From contig NC_060022.1 in the NCBI RefSeq assembly GCF_021134715.1, positions 1,431,001 through 1,495,000 on the forward strand: a stretch of DNA of 64,000 nt, written 5' to 3'. The position numbers and the translations under genes were made by a program. Positions 47,398-61,083 of the stretch are shown piece after piece. The stretch is from Daphnia pulex (lineage: Eukaryota > Arthropoda > Branchiopoda > Diplostraca > Daphniidae). Position 1 is the stretch's first letter, and the number at the start of each line of letters is the position of its first letter. The notes beneath the pieces were generated by a model. That model worked only from the letters and a program-made list of their open reading frames with translations, had not been told where the DNA came from and did not search any database.

Positions 47398-50300
47398 ATT
47401 TTACACAGAAAGCACACGTGATGCGCTACACAAGTACCCGCATGATTCCAATCAGACCGTATACGGGTTCCGTTGTTTTTTGTAGTTGTTGTAAAGAAAT
47501 AATTAGAATCAAATGTACTACCCCCCACCTCCCGTATAGATCGGATTATCTGATAACAAATTTCCCGGTGTTTGTGAGTGCCATCCCACCCACCCGAATG
47601 AGTTTCCGACCAAAATTCCGATACATCGCCACTTTTTCTTTTTGGTTTGTCGAAAAGGAAATACTGGATACTATTACATTTAGAGAAAAACCATCGTATA
47701 GGACGGAACTGTAGACATTTGAAAAGGGAAAGGAAAAAAAATGTCACGTCTGGCCGTATTGAATATCTACGGATATACAATTTCCCTTGTCTAAAATGTT
47801 TACATTTGTTTGGGTTGGGATCTGTTGGCAAGTTGCTGCGATGGGCCTGGCAGCAGTGCGGAAAGTATCCGATTTTTTGGGAGAGAGAGAGACTTTCTAT
47901 TTATCTATGAATAACGCACACGTAATAGTCCGAAATGGGAGGTGGGGTAGGCGGACAGACAATAACCGGGAGCTTACTCAAACATGGGCAGAGAATGTGT
48001 GTGTGTTTTTCTTAATTTCCATAAATACCTTGAGCTTGCGCAATTCTCCATTCCAATCGCATCCTTCTTTGCGGTGGATGCAATAGACGACCGAGCTGAA
48101 GATGGTTTTCTGCGAAGACGATTCCGGGTACACCTGTGCCATGACGGAAATGAGTCAGGAAGAAAAAACAAGATAAAAATTAGAATTGCAAATGAAGATG
48201 TAAACGACGCCATTTCATCACAGTCAACTTCCTTCCAAGGTGAAATCTAAAAAAAAACATTTCCGACTTGGCAAGTTTAATTAGCCGACATTTTGTTACG
48301 CAATGATGATCTAATGGTCGGTCTAAATAAACGACGTCTACATATTTATATTATAGAGCGCGCACTATGCAATTATTATTTATGTACAGAAGTGAGTTGG
48401 GTGGCGTCGTAGAACGTCCACCGGGAGGATTTCCGTTGATAGGATGACGACGAAGAAGAAGAAACGGCCATCGTGTGTCGAGCGGGCGGAGTGGGCGGAA
48501 GAACCGAAGGCGGCGGTGAAGATAACTCTGACCGCCAACCGCACTTTCTCACCATTTTCTTATTTATTTCTTTTTTTCCCTTTCGTTAATTTCACGTTTA
48601 ACCAAGAAAATGGGAAACGACGCTCGGCGTTTCCAAGCGCAGCAACAAACACTGACAAAACAAATGCGGCAACCTCTTGGAAACGGAACAGACGTGGATG
48701 AACTTGTGTGTGACAAACTCGGACGAGATCCAGCCGCCGACTGAGATGCTGTACTACCGTACACAACCCTATGTGAAACTGCTGCTGCTGATCTGTTTGT
48801 TGGTTGCCTATTCTATTTCCATCATCTGCTCGGCTGATGACGGGCACACACCCCCCTCTTCACATGTGCAACTGGTCCGTCGCTTCTTCTTTCCCCCCCG
48901 CAAAGACCTTTTTTTCTTTCTACCAGTTCCTTCCTTTCTCCCTCGACGACTAACAAAGTTATACACATCATCCACACATATGGGGATATCACACATAGAC
49001 ACACCTCCAAATAGAGAGGGGGGTGAATATGGGTGGGGGGATGATGTTTTGATGTTTCCCCTCTTGCTGGCCCGGCTGTCGCTCTCCTGCAGATGTGTGG
49101 ACCGACCCCTTATAATACTCGGCACTGGATGGATTGAGAGAGACTCTATAGTAGTGTGGCTCTACTACCAGCATATGTACACATGGTTCCCTGCTGCTGC
49201 AATGAACTTCTCTTTAACTCTTAAGCATGTCCGAGTCTCTCTTCTTTTTTTCCGGCTTTTGTTGGGCCGTTTCTATTGACTAGTAGCTCAAGTCTATTGT
49301 GATCCGACCCAATGGCCGGCCTCGATATCACAAGAGAGAAAATTGTTGATAAGGACAATATATGTGGAAAGAGTTCAGTTCAGCTTGTTAAAAAATATAG
49401 GAGAGATAAAAGACACCAGAAAGGGTTGTCCTTGTTATTGTCGATATCTTTTTTCACTTGGCCTGTGGCTGGGATAAATAAAGATGTAGCTGTGTGTAGA
49501 TAACAAGAGAGCGATATAGAATTTCAGTTCTATAATCTAATCAAAATGTGCTGGTGCGACTGTAGTACAGAGCGCGGGTCTATTGAACCGTCACTAACAG
49601 AAAAAGGTGTCGGTGGGGTTCGCTCTATCTGCAAGTGGTTCTTCTTTAAAGGTCTTTTGTTCTTCAGAGGGGGCTGGATGAAGAGGGGGGGCTGTAAGGT
49701 GGGTAGCTGCTGGTTTAAATAGCGTCCACCATATGGTTTGTTTTTTCACTGACCCCCGGAATAAAATATGCAAGGGCGGTGTTAAAAAAAAATGGGGAAC
49801 ACAAAAAGAGAAAAAATGAAAAAGAAACGGCTTCCCTTACAAGGGTCACGCGAGGCTGCACCCTCTCCCCGCTGCTAATGGTTCTACCACATGTGTTATA
49901 TAGGGATGGATGGATAGAGAGAGAGAAAGCCGGCGTATAGATACTACGCCGGAAACTGCTTCCGTCAAAAAAATAAAAAGGGAAACAGCTGTCTTTCCCT
50001 ATCTCGGACATTTAAACTTTCGATTAAAAACTATGGAGGTTTTTTTTAAACCAAAAAAAAAAACAGGGAAATCATGTTTCTCACATTTCACATCTGCGTT
50101 TGTTTAAATCATTCCGGCGGCGGATGACATCACAAGTCAAAAGTATTTTTTTGTGTGTGGGTAGTGTATCTTACCTTACTGAACTCCATGGAATTGCTGG
50201 TCTCGTCGTCATCCGAACACGTCAGGATACTGTCACTGATTAAACAAAAAAAGAAATTTGTAAATAACATAATTTTCTTCTTTCACATTTTCTGAGATGA

Positions 50301-52615
50301 GAAATAAATTTCACTATTTTGGCATAAATAATTCGATGATCTAACCTAGAGAGATTGTAAACCAGGGCCGTGGGTGTGATGGAATCGACGGATTTCCAAC
50401 GGGCCAAACAGAATTGCGACAAAACACTCATCTTTATCACTTGCGCACAAATTTAACAAAATGAAATCTAAAACAAAACTTGTTCGAATCGGCGCTGGGA
50501 CTGAAGGAAACAGACGTCAGCCTTGCGCTGCGGGCCGAAGAGGAATACAATCTGGTCGGTCCGCTCTCTGCTCTTTCGGGAAATGCAATGGGAAAAAAGA
50601 AGAAGAAGAACCGGCAACCCAAAAGTGAACTGAATACTACCGAAACAATTCTAAATGGGAGGGGAGAACGGCGACGGAGGGTTGAAGCAGCAGAACATAA
50701 TACTGGAGAAAAAATAAAAAGGGAAAACTACGACCACATCCACCCAGAGCTCCGACGACGAGATATATAGGAAACGAACGCGACGACTATTACAATGCAT
50801 ACACGCGACCACCCGTAGCTCACGCCCATTGGCTAAAGGGAAAAAGGAAAAAAAAAGAATCCCCTGCGGAGGGAATCCGAGTTATTGTATATTTATTTAT
50901 ACGCTATATGGGGTCGGGAAAATAAATATAATACGAACAAAATCCATAAGAGAACGAAGGGCCCCATATTGAAAGAAACATTCAAAGGATATTAAAAATA
51001 AAATAGAAGAAGTAGCTACCATATTCTTTTTTGGTTAATTCTTCTAGTGTATTATATTGTATGTATAAAAAAGCCACAGCTGAGAATTTGAATGTAGGTC
51101 ATTTCTAGCCGATCGGCCATTGGCCAGTCGCAGAAGAAGAAGCTCGTTTGCATAAATTACATTTATGGTCAAGCTGTAAATTGATGTGGTGTGTGTGTGT
51201 GTGCAGACACACTAAACGGCCGTCCCCTCCTAATTGGACTTGTCTACTCCGTGTGAGAAAAGATGAAACACAAACCGAACGAAAGTCAAATAAAAAACGA
51301 ATTTCTACAGGAATAATAAAACACAAAAAGCTGAACGAGAGAATTTTGCGCTCAATGTCCTTGTCCCTTTTCTTGTATGACTGTCCAATGTCCCACATAA
51401 TATACCATTGCCAAGATGTCGGCAACCAAATGTTTCTCTTATTCGGCTATATACATTGACATGTTACACCTATCGACAATGGACGGCGTTGTGCGTGTCT
51501 TTTTTTGTTAACTGACTGTACAGTTCCTTCTTTTCTCGTGAGTTACTATGGCACAATAGAGGGCGGAGTGTGGCGGATGCGCATCCCACTTCCACCCCAC
51601 TTCCGCTCTCTTAAAGGAAACAAAAACACAAAATAGACTGCGCGTCAATTCCCCTCCGAAGAAACTAAATAAAAGTGTTTTCACAAGACGAGGCCAAGGC
51701 GATAGGACATTTTCAAGCCGAGGAGAGAAGTAAAAAAGAGACTCGGTCGTTTTGGGTTGGTGTTACATTGAAAAAGTAGATGTAAGCCAACAGTTTCAAG
51801 GTTTCGCTATGGTTTGGCTTACACACCCAAACACTGAGGGACTCTGTCGATGCCCAGTCAACAGTAGCTAAATAGAATGACTACGTAATAATAATAGAGA
51901 GACCTCTGGAAAGCGGATATCACGCCCACTAATAGAACTAAAAGTCATATTGGGGGGAAATGTGTATGGCTTGCACTCGGATTTCCAATCAGGACCAATG
52001 ATTATTATTATTAGGGAGCCTCTAAATACATTCACGTTCGTCTTTTTTCAAAAGAAAATTAACTGAATCAAACAAAAGAAAGTCGACCTCGGATTGCGTG
52101 CGTAATTCGACACTGGCGACGCGCAATCCTTTTGTTTTTTTGTCGGGGGGAAAGTGAAATGACAAGTCGGGAAAAGATTAAAAGAATGGAGAAGGAAGAA
52201 GCCGTTGGTTGTTGTTTTGTTTTTTCTGGTTACAATCTAACTTTGACTAGACGACAACGTTTGAATCCTCAACGACGAGTCTAAATAACCAACATGCGCG
52301 CGGGAGGGGGAGATATTTCTCGTGTTACCATAGCAGCGTGAGCGATACACACACGACATGACTCGTTGGGTTTTCCGCTTTCCGTGACACTCAAGTTCCG
52401 TGGCAGTTGCGCTCCCTCCCTCAATAAATTGGGAGGGAATTTTTTCAAAAAATAAAAAAACTAAAACTAAAACCCAAAAAAGGGAAGAAGAAACAGACCG
52501 ACGAAACAAATCAGCGCAACCGTTGGAAAAATAAGAAGAAAACAACTTACTCTTTCACGTTGGCGTAAAGAGGGATGGAACAGTCGTGATGATGAAGATC
52601 CCGGAGCAACGACAT
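42182..52615 (-). CDS. Traf4: TRAF4-type adaptor lacking a RING finger (isoform A, 441 aa)
   Basis: Eight exons join in phase: 52615-52551, 50235-50175, 48133-48029, 46843-46682, 43634-43317, 43138-42878, 42721-42566, 42379-42182. After a short unique N-terminus come several TRAF-type zinc fingers (CIHRKEGCDWNGELRKLK, CTLDAIPCRMQCGQQV, CRYCAKDF, CPNQC, CPFKEAGC), a short linking helix, and the TRAF-C/MATH domain (GTFLWRINDV, FYTSQYGYKLQ, LFLNGNGSGEGAYVSIYIKI, WENFQRPSREPDALGFGFP). The block order and TRAF-C sequence match TRAF4. Human TRAF4 has an N-terminal RING; as in Drosophila Traf4 none is visible here. TRAF4 proteins couple receptors to JNK and NF-kB signalling and act in cell polarity and junctions. 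Confidence 0.93.
44269..44751 (-). CDS. Traf4: alternative first exon C of Traf4: 161-codon Gln/Ser-rich N-terminus inside an intron
   Basis: The open frame begins MAPIVTSWSSLDYENG, has a poly-Gln run (about ten, then five more), then a Ser/Pro/Asn-rich segment and SKSHSDL, ending at a GTAAAC donor in phase 0. The next exon, 43634, accepts phase 0, so it would make a 471-aa isoform that lacks the first zinc fingers and keeps the last ones plus TRAF-C. The tail after the donor stops soon in intron sequence. An independent nested gene is the alternative reading, but the matching phase and donor favour an alternative promoter. Confidence 0.7.
47365..47396. repeat. 32-base poly(A) tract in a Traf4 intron
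   Basis: An uninterrupted run of 32 A on the plus strand between 46843 and 48029. It could be the tail of an old retroposed sequence or a simple repeat. No retrogene body is visible upstream. Confidence 0.6.
50346..50431 (-). CDS. Traf4: alternative first exon B of Traf4
   Basis: 28 codons plus two bases (MSVLSQFCLARWKSVDSITP...), ending at GTTAGA in phase 2, the same phase as the 52551 donor. Splicing to 50235 gives a 448-aa isoform that differs only at the N-terminus. Confidence 0.7.
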
Positions 52616-55600
52616 GATTTGGTTTTGTTCTTTTTCCTTTTCGGTTGCGGTCGGTCGGTCGGGTTTTTCTTTTCTTTTCTTGGAAAAATGGTGACACTGA
52701 AATGTTTGAAGAGTCTTGCAAGCGTAACGGCGCTGTTTAAGATTTCAAATGTATACCGGGTATGGGTTTTTTTTTAACAAACTTGATACGATAGGGAGAG
52801 AGTGAGAGACACCTGAACGGTGTAACACCAAGAGAAGAACTGAGTGAATCGACGACTGAACGACCTGACTTTAACGTCTCTCCTCCCCATCTCTTTTTGG
52901 ACTCTCTGCTGCTGGACTCTTATCCATCCAGCCCAGCTAACTTGGAACCCCCCCTTCTCTCGAACCAGCCCCCCATCAATTGTCGGCATCCTCTTATTAT
53001 TATTTTAAAAGTTTCGGAAGGAGGCATATACGCGCGCCTTAGCTCTCTATCTCTAACCGGGCGACAGTCAGACGTTATCCAGCTGCCTCTATTTCTTCTT
53101 ACTCTTGACCGCTTCCTCTTGTTATTCTTCAGTTGGCTGCTGCTGCCCATTTAACCTATGATAACCCCTGAGGCGATGCCACGCGACACACCTGGCGTTC
53201 CTCCTCCTGTTATCCAGCAGCACCTTCTTCTTCTTCTTCAGGGATAATAATAATAAGCCCACAGTGTTGACCTGCTGCAGACACACTTTAAAAAAAAAAA
53301 GCCAAGGGTCTGTCTATAAAGAACTGCGCTACACAGTAAAACGTTTTGGTATCTTCTTCTTTTTATGAAGGTCCTGCTGTTGATCACGTGACTTGTTGCG
53401 CCGCTATTTTTGAAAAAATAAAAAATATATTTAGTGGAACTTTAAAAAGAAAGTACACGCTGGACAGCTGATTCATCCTGTTATTGCCTTTTCTTTCTCC
53501 CCCCTATTATGACTGCTTCTTCAACCCCTCATTTTTTCATACACACACACACACATACTGGAAATGTGTGTAGATTCCCCCCTATCCGACAATTTAATAG
53601 TCATATAAGAAATCATCTCTGGTCGGTGAATGGGCGACCCGATTCAGAAGCACCTGGTCCCGTGCTGGCCCCTTCAACCAGAAGACGATTTATATCGTCA
53701 TGTGTGTGCTGCTGTCTACCTGCGTGTTTATAGGGAAACAAACGGGGGAAGAGCATTCACATTCAAGTGGAAGAAAAGAGCAAGACCCTCATTTCACCTC
53801 CGATAAAGTCAAGAGCGTGTCAACGATGCCACTTTCTTTGATTTATTTCACGACACGCTGAAATGTCTGGACCGGTTTTTTTTTTCTATGCCCGGAGAAA
53901 GTTACGGCCATTGCTTGTTGGTGTACATTATCGTTGTAAATGTAGTTGAAAAAACATAATAAAACTGAATTTAACCATTTGGTTTTTTTTAAAACGTAAT
54001 ACAATTAAATCAAAAATTTGTTTTTTTTAACTAGATAATATTTGGATTATTATTCAGTTTTACCTTGTTTTTAAACTAAATAAAAAACTCAATACAAATA
54101 AATTCATAGTCCTTAATGTATCGAAAAAAGTGTTCACCAACGATAACCACCAAGTGACTTGTCCACATGGATGGAATGTTGGACAAGAAAACTCTGATAC
54201 CAGATACCAGAAATGATGCCTTTATCTTTTCCTTCTAATTCGGCCGTGGTGACCTGGGCCTGGCCTCTGACAAGAATGAAAGCTGTCTATGTCTGTGCTC
54301 TGCCTCTGCCAGCTCTTAACACTACAAAATAATTCATACACACGTTTACGAAAACAAGACAAACATACCTGCCGAAATAGTAGAATGTCCATTATGAAGT
54401 GTACAAACTATTTCATTGCGGGTTTTATCGATTATTTCTAGTATTTTCTCACATTTTCAAAAATTAAAAAAAGAAGATTCGATGATTCACCAGGTGTGTC
54501 GTGTCTCGTGGTGTGTCGTTTGCTAAATTGTAGTCTGCAATCTGAGATGGTCCGGTTTTGCATTTTGCCAGATTGCGAAAATTAGTCGAAAGCTTTTTTA
54601 TCAATCGACTTTTTAATTGAATTTGTCTTTAAAAACGAAATATTTAATAAAATTATTGGGTAAAAAAAATGATCTGGTGTACAAATAAGTTATTTGAACA
54701 GAAAAGAATAATGCCCCATAAAAAAATGAAAATCATATCCTTTATTTGTATCATTTTCTCCAGGAATTTCCTGTGCTCATCCTCGCGATATTTTTTAAGA
54801 GTACATACAAATTTGGGAGAAAAGAACCCAGGAGAAATTTCAGTTTTTTTTTTTTCCCACGAATATTCCGTCCACCGGTACATATATAATGTTATATATA
54901 TGGACCAGGCGCAGAACCGCATCTGCGTGCTAACTGTTATATACATATATACATCTCGACGCATTCTGATGCGAAGCGGGAATGATCTTTTTTCCCCTCC
55001 CAGCTGCCTTTTCTTATGTTGCTCTTTCTATTATGCAACGCAGTTATTATGTTACCGGTGCAACAGGGCCCCACACATCCCCCTTAACATTGTGTGTTAT
55101 TTAGAGCGACGCCTTTCCTATATACACATCGACCCGTAATAATGTAGACGTTCATTTTATAGTTGTTTTTTTGATACGATACGAAGGGGACGAGACGTGA
55201 GGAATGTGAGACTGGGGCGACGTCGCGCGTTCAATTCATTTGACACTTTTTTTCTTCGTTGGATTATTATTATTATTGTGTTGATGTATACGGTCGTGAC
55301 TGGATCAACTTTTTTTTTCTCTCCGACAGACACGGTGACATTTCCTTCTCCCATCACCTGGCGCCCGATCCATCACATGTAAATTTATCCTTCGAAAAAA
55401 TAAGGGAAAATGGTTCCATTGTGATTACACATGGTTTAGGTCATCGATCCGGATTTTTCCCTTTCATTTCGATTTGATTTTGTTGTTTTGTTTGTAGCTA
55501 CACACAAGGTGGTGGCGGCTGGTTGGAAAACATTTATAGATTTATTTTGTTGCACGCATAGTTAAAGGGCAGGTGTAGGTTGCTGTACAGACCCAGCAGC

Positions 55601-57443
55601 CAGCCACCCGCTCATCGGACTCTCTCCCCCCCTTCTTCATCATCTTTTTATTTTTTCGCTTCTTCTTTTTTTTGTGTTACTGAAAACCTTTTTCCTTTTA
55701 GCTCACAATGAGCTCTGTGTATTTTCTCCCCATCTCGAAAGAAAAAATGAAGATAAAGACTTACCAAAGCCATCTGCCACACGCGCGTATGTATACAGAA
55801 ATACCGGCGGGTCCCTCGTTTTTTTGGGACGATAGACGTGGTGTTTGTATTTTTCTCCTTCTGGAATAGAGGGAGGATCTTTTTATTCCCCTACCAAACA
55901 AGTAAATATCGCACCTGCCCTTTTTTTGTTACTTACCTTTCCATTTTTTCTTGTAAACTATTATCTCTTCGGGGCTTTTGAGCTTCGTCGTGTGATTGAA
56001 GAAGGAAACGGACGACATCGCCGGCTCTGATGAGAGACACACACTGTTCGGCTTTTCCCCTTTTTCCGAGAAGAAAATAAACGTAATAGCCTGGGACCCA
56101 TTGCACGACAGACCGCCGGAGCACACGCTGAGCTATTTATTCGAGGTTTTTTCGCTGGAAAAAAAATAACAAAATGTAATAGAAAAACAAAGGGGGGAAG
56201 TGAGTTGCTGAACTGCGGACCAATTAATTGTATATAGCAGAACTATTACGTGATTCTCGGTAGAATCAAAAACCTCACCAAAAAATACGATAAAGGAATT
56301 ATATGTTGCCAGTAGTGCATATGCAGTGTGCTCAGCAAACTGTGAAGTGTGAAGTTACGACGAATTGATTGCAGATGCGTGCTCAAGCTTGAATCCCGCG
56401 CCTCGGCTTTTCTTGTTAATTTGTGAAATTTAATATGACATCCGGATGGGATATCGGGTGGTGTACAGTCACATCTGTTGAGTCATTTACCGAAATAATA
56501 AATCAAGGAATCGATTAAAGTCGGTGAAGCGTGCGGAAACCAAAAACAATAGGAATAAATTCTTACCGATATTAGATTAAATTAGGAGTCAATTAACCTG
56601 AAGTATCATCCTGGGTGCTCGAGTATTTACTGAAGAGTTACAGTATTCTAATCTTTTCAATACTCAGGTACAAGAGGGATAAGAGTAGACAGGTATATAC
56701 GTTCAGCAGTACACTTTTCAAGTAGGTACTCTCAGCCACCGCAAATGGCCGCCATATACTATACAAAGCTATAAACCACACGGAGGGGAGCGAGTAACAA
56801 TGGGCAATACTAACAAGGACATTTTCATTGTTTTCCATTTTCTATTGTCCAGTTATTGTGTTGACGCCGTCCGTCGGCATCTGGAGTGAATCATCATCCG
56901 TGTAGGTTGGACGCCGATGCGCCTTGAAAGAAGAAAGCGCTGTACAACAATTGAATCGACGTCTATACAACTTGGGTCGATAAATGGATCATTTACTCCA
57001 GTCAGCACCCACCAGGTAAAATAAAACAAAAATGTCGCATAACTTTACCGAGTGACCAACTCCGACATTCGTGACTTCGTGACTTGACCAAAAGACAAAG
57101 TCCGATAACCTGGAAATATTTCAGCTTCCGATTTCGTGACAACGCCAAAATAAATACAGGTTATGAGCGATGAAATACCGACTGTAGAAATCGACTTCAT
57201 CATTCGGCAAGAATGTCCGCCATTGATCGACAATATCTGTCATTAATAAATGAAGTATTTAGTATACCGATGATGCCCTCAATAATTCAAATGTCAAAAT
57301 AGTAATTCAATTCATCTCAGACATTGTAAATGAAAACCACAACAGTAGCACATCCTACAAGATTAATAAGAAAAACATTAAACACTGGAAAACGACGATA
57401 AACACACAAACGCGGACAGCGTGAATTTGTTAACGGTCGTCAG
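52616..57443. other. long intergenic region upstream of Traf4, no gene recognised
   Basis: Poly-pyrimidine stretches, simple repeats and many stops. Short minus-strand ATG segments with good donors occur (for example MER then GTAAGT near 55933-55945, phase 2, and MAL then GTAAGT near 55767). They could be further distal Traf4 first exons, but support is too weak to call. Confidence 0.4.
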
Positions 57444-59452
57444 TCACCAGTTCACCACAGTTGCAGACATTCGAAGTCGTCTAGAGTGGTCGATTTTCTT
57501 CAGGAGAAAAACCAACGTCGCCAGGCCGGCACCGATGCCCAAAATCAAAAAGGTTCCCATCAAGTCACTTAACTTGATAGGCACTTGCAGTCGAGCCGTT
57601 TGAGTCTTGCGGAGAGATTTCGTTCTGGCCAGACAATCGTGGTGAGGAAAGCCTCTGCTGGCCCAGAACTGAAGCTGCCCACTTTCCCACAGCGCCATCA
57701 AACTAGTTTTACCAATGATGAAGAAAAGTCAGCAATGATCGAGCGCAAATTAATATAATGGACATATTACGCGCTGTCAACACTCGAATGTTCTTATGCA
57801 AAACAATCGACCAGAATCCGTTTTGAAATGGCAACGGATCGGTGACGTGAAAACGGCAAGTGCCTTCCTTCTGCAATTGATTGATGACGAAGAATTTGCA
57901 GAATGTCTGAACCTGACAAAAAGTTGATTTTAAATCGTTGGCGTAATGAAATTGGAAATGGCAAAAGTTGGATTATTTACGGTGGGAAAAGCGAAACGCC
58001 CAGTGAGCAAACGGGCGTTGATTTTCGACTGATCGGTAAACAACCGTTCCGGATAGTTGCGCGCCTGGTCGCCCAGGGTCTTGAGAGTTCCCGATTTCGC
58101 TTCCTGACAAATAAAGAGCGTGTTTTGTGGAGAATAACGGAGCGAGGAGAAAGAAGAATTGTACCAAAATCTGCTTGCCGATAACGAAATCTTGGCGCAG
58201 AATGATTTCAACATCTTCGCAAGCGATCAAATCTTCAAAATGTTTCGATGGGAGGCTTCATTTTAGGCACAGTCAGGTAGGAAATGACGATTCCCGAATA
58301 ACTGTTGACCAAAACGGTGGTGAGCAGCAGCCACACCCCGACTAGAATTTGAAATGAACATCGAGGAAGGAGAACGACTCCTCCTATAATTGACGTTGTA
58401 GGGAAAGTTTTAAGTAGTTATTGCGCATAACTGGTAATTTACCTTGATTTGTAATGATGTTCCAGACGTACATCGAATAAGTGCTTGCGTAATCCAACAA
58501 CGTCGTCGGTCGCTCTCGGGATGAGGCCGGACGATTCAGAGCATCGCCGTTGGTCGACTTGTAGATCTTGGAAAAGAAACTCAGTGCAAACACCATACCG
58601 ATCATGGTTATAAAAATGAGTAGCCAAACCTATCAAAGAAAGTTATGTAACATTAAGCGCAATATTGCGTATTTAAAACATATCTTTCTCACTATCGGTT
58701 GAAATGGCCTAATTAATGCAAAAAGTCGGGGCTCTTCTCCAGGTCGAGGTACCTCCAAACATAATAAGAAAAGTCTACCATTTGTTTTCTTTCGGAAGTG
58801 GCGATGATTCCGTTCACCAGGGCGTCGGCATGCTGTTATTTTAAAAAACAAAAAAACAGGAGGAATGTTAAAACGGTTATAATAATTTTGAAGGTGCAAC
58901 TGAAGGAAACAAATTACTTTGTTCGCTACTAAACTGAGTCCAAGTTCGACGTTGGATCCTCCGCTTTTGTCCACAGTTGTTTGATTAAGTGCTACATAGG
59001 AAAAGCTGTCAAATTTAAAATAGAATAACTTCAGATTAGTTGCTCATCGTATTATAGATGGTGCCGCGGAAAAAAACTGTTAGAAATAATGATGAAACAT
59101 AATACGTGAAGTTAAGCTTCCTAGCCAGCCATCCTAGGATTGCCATTTGGGTCCGGTGCCGGTGTGGGTGTAGTTGCCGAGCGGCCCAAAAGTCAGCACG
59201 TCATAAGGAGGGTTCTTACGTAACAAAAGAAAAGCCGTCGACACACAAATACGATAGCATATAATAAAGATTAGACCAATCATTTCCGCTGGTTACTTCC
59301 AAGGCTGTCGACAAAAAATAAAATAAAAATAGAAGTGAAATCGATCGACTTACGTGGTAGACGACAAAAGTTAAGTGCGCTCCGTTTAGTTGGTTAGTTC
59401 GGCGCGAGTCCGTTACCGCCATCATTGCAATGACCAGATAAATTAACCACAT
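57444..59452 (-). pseudogene. ionotropic receptor pseudogene (IR/iGluR family)
   Basis: Nine exons parallel the intact neighbour: 59452-59354, 59214-59106, 59006-58918, 58832-58693, 58629-58443, 58383-58165, 58103-57981, 57912-57773, 57702-57444. Homology is clear ([52 protein letters not shown]). Lesions: one base missing in exon 2 (near 59148, then an in-frame TAG), one extra base in exon 3 (near 58977), a 19-bp shortfall in exon 4 (near 58757), and one extra base in exon 6 (near 58237, followed by TGA). The exon 8 donor is GC instead of GT. Several exons remain perfectly open, so inactivation is fairly recent. Confidence 0.88.
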
Positions 59453-61083
59453 TTTGCTCGGCGATTTAATTCAAAATTTAAAATTCAAAGGTTTACGTGC
59501 TGTATTCTAATTTCGTCCCAGCAATACGAGATTGCGTCTTTGTGTTGAGGTAGAATCAGTTTGAATAAATACATTTGGTCGTCAGTCTGAGGTATTTCTA
59601 CGTGCGCAATGAGGGTATTTTTTGGCGCTGTGTTAGTTGATACTGCATCATGAATGTGTACTGTACCCTACCTGAAATTATCTATTCCATTACAACCACC
59701 TGATCGATGTTGAATAACTAAAATGTGAATCAATCCACCTCCGCATTCAGGGAGGAGAGGGAGAACTTCGGTTATAAGAGACTAAACCCCCAGAAGATGC
59801 CAGGCTCAATTTGTTAGCTATTGCGTGACCAGCATCCGGGATTTCTGGTCGCTTTGTTAATAGACAAAGGCTAATCTAATTTCAATTTAATTTATTGATA
59901 AACATTATTCTAAACAACCAGTAACTAGACATATTGTTTCAGTCCCTTACTCAGATTGGGTTTCGATTGACGAATCATAGTAAAAAAAAAAAAAAACCTT
60001 AGCCATATAAAGTTTAAAGTAATTATTAAAAACACTAACGACCAAAGTATACTAAATCAAAATTTGGAACGATAAAGTGAATAGCCACAGGGAGTTCAAA
60101 AACCCGACGGTCTAAATAATCTCAACACGAATACACATTCTTGTTTATCAACCGCTTTCTGACATGTAACATTGTGCTGGTGAATCTTTCAAACATTTTT
60201 TAGAATTCGCTCTCTCGGTCACGAAGAATTCAAATTGAGAAGAAATGGAGGAATGCATTTTTCGGCTAGAGTATTGAGTCATACTGGATGCCGTCACTTA
60301 CCTTGAAAACCATCTGAGTCGGAAGAAAAGACGAACCGTCAAGACCCAAAGTCCAAAACGTCAATCAGCGTGGCAACTGGACCGTGCTTAAACACTCGTT
60401 AATGAGCTTGCTGGCCTTGGAAGACATTTGAAAGCTGTAAACAAGAGACCTTGGTAGAGCGGAGAGTTTAAAAAAATAATAAAACAAGAAGAAGAAGAGC
60501 CGGTTTGAACCAAAATGGTTTGCTAAAGATGTGAAATAGAGTAGTACCGTCATTTGTCTCAACCGTGGGAATAATGAATCAAACATTCTAAAAGCTGCGG
60601 ATTTTCTGTAAATAGTAACGTTACGACGGTATTCCGGCGGACTGTCACGACGACACAAAAATGCTATTCATCTGAAATTCTGAAAACGAAACACGTATCA
60701 TTTAAGGCTGCTAATACCCCCACGAATAAGACGGAGAGAAGAGGAATGACGACAAAAGTTTGAAGAAAAAGAAACAAAACGTCGATAGTGACACATGAAT
60801 GGGCGTGGTTGACAGTTATGGATACCTGGTGGAGGAGAAGTAACCTTTTTTTGTTTGATGTAATCTTGTTACTGTGGAGTTGCAACGAACCCCGCCTTGG
60901 CTGAGACAAATGGAAAAGTGGGCGTACGTACGTTTTATTTGCGATCACATCAAATCAAATTATATTTAAACAGTAATTCCACCAAATCAAACTTCAGAGA
61001 GAAGTATTGAACAAATAATCATTCTCTATATAGACGGCCATACATTAATTGATAGAACGGCGGGTGATAAAAGACCAGCAACA
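59453..61083. other. spacer between the two ionotropic-receptor loci
   Basis: Two minus-strand frames of about 95 codons (60365-60658 and 60664-60948) have no motif and no consistent splicing. The region near 60300-60345 ends in a good donor (ttcaag|gtaagt) and could be an untranslated first exon. No supported gene. Confidence 0.4.

Noticed and set aside
54653-55139. Overlapping ORFs of 103 and 156 codons upstream of Traf4
   Set aside because: AT-rich, no motifs, opposite strands equally open, and no splice consistency.
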